Below are positions 35,063 to 38,330 of a stretch of DNA of 38,330 bases, piece after piece. The translations under genes were made by a program, and so were the position numbers. This DNA comes from Bacillota bacterium (GTDB taxonomy: Bacteria; Bacillota; Clostridia; Christensenellales; UMGS416): contig JAEYYW010000028.1 of assembly GCA_023428265.1 (NCBI GenBank), forward strand, positions 1 through 38,330, given 5' to 3'. The notes under the pieces are model-generated. The model was not told the DNA's origin. It worked only from the letters and a program-made list of their open reading frames with translations, and ran no database searches. Numbering within the stretch: the first letter of the stretch is position 1; every line of letters starts with the position of its first letter.

Positions 35063-36189
35063 TGTTTGCCAGAGAAATTGATATCAGCATCTTCTGCGTC
35101 TTGTTTCTGGCGTTCATCATCATCAACTCCCGCTACCGCGCGGAGCATCATCTGCTGCAGCATCGGATTTTCCTGCGCCTGGCAGTCTCGGTGGCCCTGA
35201 TCCTGATTCTTGATGCGACCACGCGGGCGGTGGAAAACAACGAGGGTTTCCTCTGGCACATCCTCAGTTGGGCGTCCAACATCGCGCTGTACATCCTCTC
35301 GCCGGTCATCACATCGCTCTATGTGATGTATGTGGATTATCAGATTTTCCGGGATGAGAAGCGTCTCAGGAAAGTCCGGCTGCCGCTTCTCTGCCTGATT
35401 GCCGCCAACGCGATTCTGACCGTGGTGACAGTACCCACAGGCCTGACGTTTTACATCGACAGCCAGAATGCATATCACCGGGGCCCTCTGGTGCTTCTGC
35501 ATACCATCCCCAATTATGTGTTGATGCTGTTTGCAACGGTGACCCTTCTGGTCAACCGGGGCAAGATAGAGCGGCGCTACTTTCGGGCCTTGATCTTCTT
35601 CCCGCTGCCGCCGGCCATCGGCGGCGTGCTGCAGACCTTGATGATCGGCACAAACCTGATCTGGCCCACCACGGCGATATCCGTCCTCCTGCTGTATTTC
35701 AACATCCAGGACAGGCGGCTTGACACGGATTATCTGACAGGAGCCTTCAACCGCGGCATCCTGGACCGCACACTCGACGACAGGATCCGATCGGCCGGCA
35801 GCCAGCCTTTTGCGGCCATTCTGATTGACATGGCAAACTTCAAAGCAATCAACGACACGCTGGGGCACAGCGCCGGAGACAGCGCGCTAACCGATGTGGT
35901 GAGACTGCTGAAGGACTGTGTGCGGCGCAATGACATCATCGCGCGTTACGGCGGCGATGAGTTTCTCATCCTGATGGATATTGACAAGCAAGCCATGCTT
36001 GACACATCGGTGGCAAGGATCCGCCGCTGCATTGAAACCTTCAACTGCTCAGGCTCCCGCCCCTATCGCCTGAGCCTGAGCATCGGCACGGCCATTTATG
36101 ACCCGGCAAGCCAAATGGACGCCGAAACCTTCATCCACCACATTGACAACCTGATGTATGAAGACAAAAGGCTGCCGAAGCAGCCCTGA
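35059..36189 (+). CDS. Membrane-anchored diguanylate cyclase (GGDEF) 2
   Basis: A 376-residue paralogue of the preceding gene, with the same layout: helices over residues 8-215, linker YFNIQDRRLDTDYLTGAFNR, GGDEF at 298-302 and I-site R289xxD292. It differs in the metal-binding strand, IDMANFKAIND instead of FDLDGFK: the first Asp is kept and the second position is Ala. Its ATGA start overlaps the stop of gene 1, so translation is coupled and the products may form hetero-oligomers. It lies next to the converging ABC permease gene. Confidence 0.93.
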   Translation: MMFAREIDISIFCVLFLAFIIINSRYRAEHHLLQHRIFLRLAVSVALILILDATTRAVENNEGFLWHILSWASNIALYILSPVITSLYVMYVDYQIFRDEKRLRKVRLPLLCLIAANAILTVVTVPTGLTFYIDSQNAYHRGPLVLLHTIPNYVLMLFATVTLLVNRGKIERRYFRALIFFPLPPAIGGVLQTLMIGTNLIWPTTAISVLLLYFNIQDRRLDTDYLTGAFNRGILDRTLDDRIRSAGSQPFAAILIDMANFKAINDTLGHSAGDSALTDVVRLLKDCVRRNDIIARYGGDEFLILMDIDKQAMLDTSVARIRRCIETFNCSGSRPYRLSLSIGTAIYDPASQMDAETFIHHIDNLMYEDKRLPKQP

Positions 36190-36208
36190 TCAGAACCGGA
36201 TTTGCACG

Positions 36209-36868
36209 TTAAAACTCTCTTCTGCGATAAATCCGCGCCGACAGGAGCCAGGAGCCGAGCAGCAGTGCCAGCAGCACGCCAAGCAGCCCGCAGGCAATCA
36301 GCCAATCGGGCTGGCTTGCCAAAAAGCCGCTGATGGAATCCGCAAGCCGGCCTCCGTCAGTGTTTTTCACGGCCAGCACCAAGGCACTGCCTGTGGCAAA
36401 CAACAGCGCAAACAAGCCCACATTCAGATATCGGGTCTTCATATATCCAAACCGAAACAGGATCGGGTAATACACCGAGGCGTAAACCGCCGCGACCACC
36501 AGCAGGCCCGCAAAAGCCTCCAGGGTGACAGGGTGCATTGTGAACGGGATTCCTACCAGCTTGACAAGCCAATACACCGCCAGATATTGCGCCGAGCCGA
36601 TCAGCAGATACAGCGGCGCCGACAGGTATTTGGCAGCCACAATCGCAGCCCGGCTCACCGGCAGGCTGTTGAACATGCGGTCGGCATGGCATTTGTCGTC
36701 GTGGGCGGCGGGCGTCTGGATGAGCAGATAGGTCACGGCAAATGCTCCGGCAGTAAACATCGCGCTACCGCCGGTGCTGAAGGCAAAGGAAAAGATCAGG
36801 ATATAGACAAAGCCAAACAGAAGCGTCTTGCGCTGCAGGATCAAGTCCTTCCAAACCAGATTAAGCAT
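36209..36868 (-). CDS. ABC-2 type transporter permease
   Basis: A 219-residue membrane protein with six helices (about 15-32, 38-52, 82-100, 113-134, 147-165, 192-212) and a short loop MFNSLPVSRAAIVAAKYLSA typical of the ABC2_membrane_5 class. GGAGG lies 8 bases before the ATG. Its start overlaps the ATPase gene end by 8 bases, so both are made together as a transporter. Substrate unknown; this class often exports peptides or gives resistance to them. Confidence 0.9.
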   Translation of the reverse strand: MLNLVWKDLILQRKTLLFGFVYILIFSFAFSTGGSAMFTAGAFAVTYLLIQTPAAHDDKCHADRMFNSLPVSRAAIVAAKYLSAPLYLLIGSAQYLAVYWLVKLVGIPFTMHPVTLEAFAGLLVVAAVYASVYYPILFRFGYMKTRYLNVGLFALLFATGSALVLAVKNTDGGRLADSISGFLASQPDWLIACGLLGVLLALLLGSWLLSARIYRRREF

Positions 36869-37727
36869 CTGCGTTCCTCCTTGTGAAATAAAGCATAACG
36901 TCTTCCAGCGTGGGCTTCTCGATCACGACGCGATCGCCGAAAGCCCGGTGTGCGGCCATCCGGTCGCGGGCCAGCGCCTCAAACCCGAAGCGGTTCTCCT
37001 TCACGGCCACAAATGCCTTGCGGGTGTCGCCATCCAGCAACTCCAGCGGGCCCTTCACCACGGCGTAGCGATCCACAATGTCGTCTTTTGCTTGGGAAAA
37101 CACAATCCCACCCCGGTCTAGCAGCGTCACGTAATCGGCCACACGGTCCAGGTCGCTGGTGATGTGGGTGGAGAAAAACACCGCCTTGCTTTCATCCTGC
37201 ATCTCATGGCCCAGAATCTCCAGCAGTTCGCTGCGCACCAGGGGGTCCAGCCCCGACGTGGGCTCGTCCATGATCAGCAGCTCCGCGTGGTGGGATAACG
37301 CCACCGCCAGGGAGAATTTCATCTTCATGCCCTTGGAAAGGTCCTTGATCTTGCGATCCGGCGGCAGATCAAAGTCCTTCATGCGCTTCAGAAATGCCGC
37401 ATCGTCCCACCGGGAGTAGAACGGCGCGACGATGCTTTTCATCTGCCGCACCGTCAGCTCCTCGTAAAACACATTCTCGTCATACACAAACCCGATGCGG
37501 TCCTTAATCTGCCGCTCGTGCTTGAGGTTGTCCAGCCCGAACACCTGGATTTCGCCGCTGTCACGCCGCAAAAGGTTCATGATGAGCTTGATCGTGGTGC
37601 TTTTGCCGGCGCCGTTGGGGCCGATGAACCCCATGATGTAGCCCCGCTCCAGAGAAATGTCCACCTCTTTGAGAGCGAAGTCCTTGAAAGCCTTGCTGAG
37701 TTTCTCAATGCGTAAAATTTCAGCCAT
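36861..37727 (-). CDS. ABC transporter ATP-binding protein (BcrA/YtrB type)
   Basis: A 288-residue ATPase. Walker A is GPNGAGKST, Q-loop FVYDENVFYEELT (with the unusual aspartate-rich run), signature LSKGMKMKFSLAVAL, Walker B LLIMDEPTSGLD and the H-switch STHITSD; a 70-residue C-terminal extension follows. The start at 37727 follows AGGAGG by 7 bases, which lies inside the end of the gntR gene. It sits between the regulator and the permease, the order of YtrA-type operons. Confidence 0.95.
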   Translation of the reverse strand: MAEILRIEKLSKAFKDFALKEVDISLERGYIMGFIGPNGAGKSTTIKLIMNLLRRDSGEIQVFGLDNLKHERQIKDRIGFVYDENVFYEELTVRQMKSIVAPFYSRWDDAAFLKRMKDFDLPPDRKIKDLSKGMKMKFSLAVALSHHAELLIMDEPTSGLDPLVRSELLEILGHEMQDESKAVFFSTHITSDLDRVADYVTLLDRGGIVFSQAKDDIVDRYAVVKGPLELLDGDTRKAFVAVKENRFGFEALARDRMAAHRAFGDRVVIEKPTLEDVMLYFTRRNADA

Positions 37728-37729
37728 TG

Positions 37730-38104
37730 TCAATCCTCCTCGTAAAAAAGCCTAAGCATATCTTGCATGTCTGTAAGCGGCAGATCAATGGAGCGGCCCG
37801 CCTGGGCAGCCTCGCAGAGTTTTTCCTCCACGATCTTGATGCGGGCCTCGCGCATCAGCTCCAGGTTTTGCGCGGCCACATAGGAGCCCTTACCCGGCAC
37901 CGTCACAATATAGCCCTCGCGCTCCAGCTCCTCATAAGCCCGCTTGGTGGTGATCACGCTGATTTGCAGCTCCTTTGCCAGGCTGCGGATGGAGGGAAGC
38001 AGCTCGTTTTCGGTGAGCTCCCCACGCATGACCAGGTTCTTGATCTGCCCGGCGATCTGCTCATAGATCGGCGCATCAGACGCGTTGGAGATGATCAGAT
38101 TCAT
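37730..38104 (-). CDS. GntR-family transcriptional regulator, YtrA subfamily
   Basis: A 124-residue regulator. The GntR winged helix (about 10-75) has SDAPIYEQIAGQIKNLVMRG, LPSIRSLAKELQIS, TTKRAYEELEREGYI and PGKGSYV; the short C-terminal part (about 40 residues) fits the YtrA subfamily, which controls ABC transporters. AAGGGG lies 7 bases before the ATG. It leads gntR-ATPase-permease with a palindrome over its promoter, so it likely represses its own operon until an inducer is present. Confidence 0.93.
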   Translation of the reverse strand: MNLIISNASDAPIYEQIAGQIKNLVMRGELTENELLPSIRSLAKELQISVITTKRAYEELEREGYIVTVPGKGSYVAAQNLELMREARIKIVEEKLCEAAQAGRSIDLPLTDMQDMLRLFYEED

Positions 38105-38131
38105 CAGGATCCCCTTCGTACAGGTCGTTAT

Positions 38132-38173
38132 TACTGTTCATTTACATTATATACAGTATGATCGGCGTGTCAA
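38132..38173 (-). promoter_or_regulatory. Promoter and operator of the gntR-ABC operon
   Basis: On the minus strand TTGACA (38173-38168) and TATAAT (38151-38146) are 16 bases apart. An inverted repeat TACTGT (38132-38137) / ACAGTA (38153-38158) spans the -10. This fits autorepression by the GntR protein. Confidence 0.75.
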
Positions 38174-38193
38174 GCAATATTTTGAGAAAATTG

Positions 38194-38223
38194 AAAAAAA
38201 CTCTCCCACTGGTTGGGAGAGTT
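38194..38223 (-). terminator. Intrinsic terminator of the gene beyond the right edge
   Basis: AACTCTCCCA / TGGGAGAGTT with a 5-base loop is followed on the minus strand by TTTTTTT. It ends the transcript of the gene at the right edge. Confidence 0.9.
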
Positions 38224-38288
38224 CATTTCGTATCTGATCGAAGGAGAGAAAGGCGCTACTGAAGGGTTTGCTTCGTCAACCCGCCCGC

Positions 38289-38330
38289 TTATTGACCGGC
38301 TGCCTGCGCCAGTTTCTCATACAACACCTG
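38289..38330 (-). CDS. C-terminal tail of an unidentified protein (partial)
   Basis: The minus strand reads QVLYEKLAQAAGQ followed by TAA at 38289-38291, in the only frame that runs through the window edge with a protein-like composition, and the terminator at 38194-38223 fits as its end. The helical, Ala/Gln-rich tail resembles several chaperone-like C-termini, but thirteen residues are too few to name a family. Confidence 0.4.
   Translation of the reverse strand, partial: QVLYEKLAQAAGQ

Noticed and set aside
36690..36730. Small extra ORFs in the ABC permease region
   Set aside because: They lie antisense to or within the permease gene and lack ribosome sites.

Overview
The window looks like chromosomal DNA of a GC-rich, low-complexity-envelope Gram-positive of the Clostridia type (Bacillota). 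The evidence is the gene order hrcA-grpE-dnaK-dnaJ-prmA-mtaB-HIT with a CIRCE operator, the rpmG-secE-nusG-rplK-rplA block, strong AGGAGG-type ribosome binding sites, TTGACA/TATAAT-type promoters, and families common in that group (DUF975, DUF421, DUF4363, DUF2812, PadR, YtrA-type GntR). The species cannot be named from the sequence. No IS element, prophage or CRISPR array was seen.

Left part (1-15,100, almost all minus strand): a GlsB-like membrane protein cut by the window edge, a sigma-factor fragment, then rplA, rplK, nusG, secE and rpmG read from one promoter and ended by a strong terminator directly after rplA. Next come a tRNA-Gly(CCC)-tuf unit, a SAM methyltransferase, HIT and mtaB, prmA, dnaJ, a Trm11-like methyltransferase broken by one in-frame TAG, and dnaK-grpE-hrcA behind a CIRCE-controlled promoter. 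Palindrome-rich intergenic repeats sit on both sides of the dnaJ/methyltransferase pair, in opposite orientations.

Middle part (15,130-24,855, plus strand): an alpha/beta hydrolase and a small unknown protein, a terminator, then a compact block of acyl/aminoacyl-AMP ligase, stand-alone acyl carrier protein, MacB/LolD-type ABC ATPase, a 1078-residue FtsX-type permease with a long coiled coil, a stand-alone condensation-domain enzyme and a secreted L,D-transpeptidase-like protein. A bidirectional terminator closes it. The simplest reading is activation of an acid, loading on the carrier, transfer by the condensation enzyme, and export or envelope handling by the ABC system. The product is unknown. 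This is the best candidate for an undescribed system here.

Right part (24,856-38,330): a two-cluster ferredoxin-like protein, a PadR-DUF2812 pair with a palindromic operator, an APH(3')-like aminoglycoside phosphotransferase, a GH3 beta-xylosidase/glucosidase, three consecutive DUF975 membrane proteins, a DUF421-DUF4363 pair, two overlapping membrane-anchored diguanylate cyclases with intact GGDEF and I-site motifs, and a GntR-ABC ATPase-ABC permease operon with its own operator. The window ends in the 3' tail of another minus-strand gene behind its terminator.
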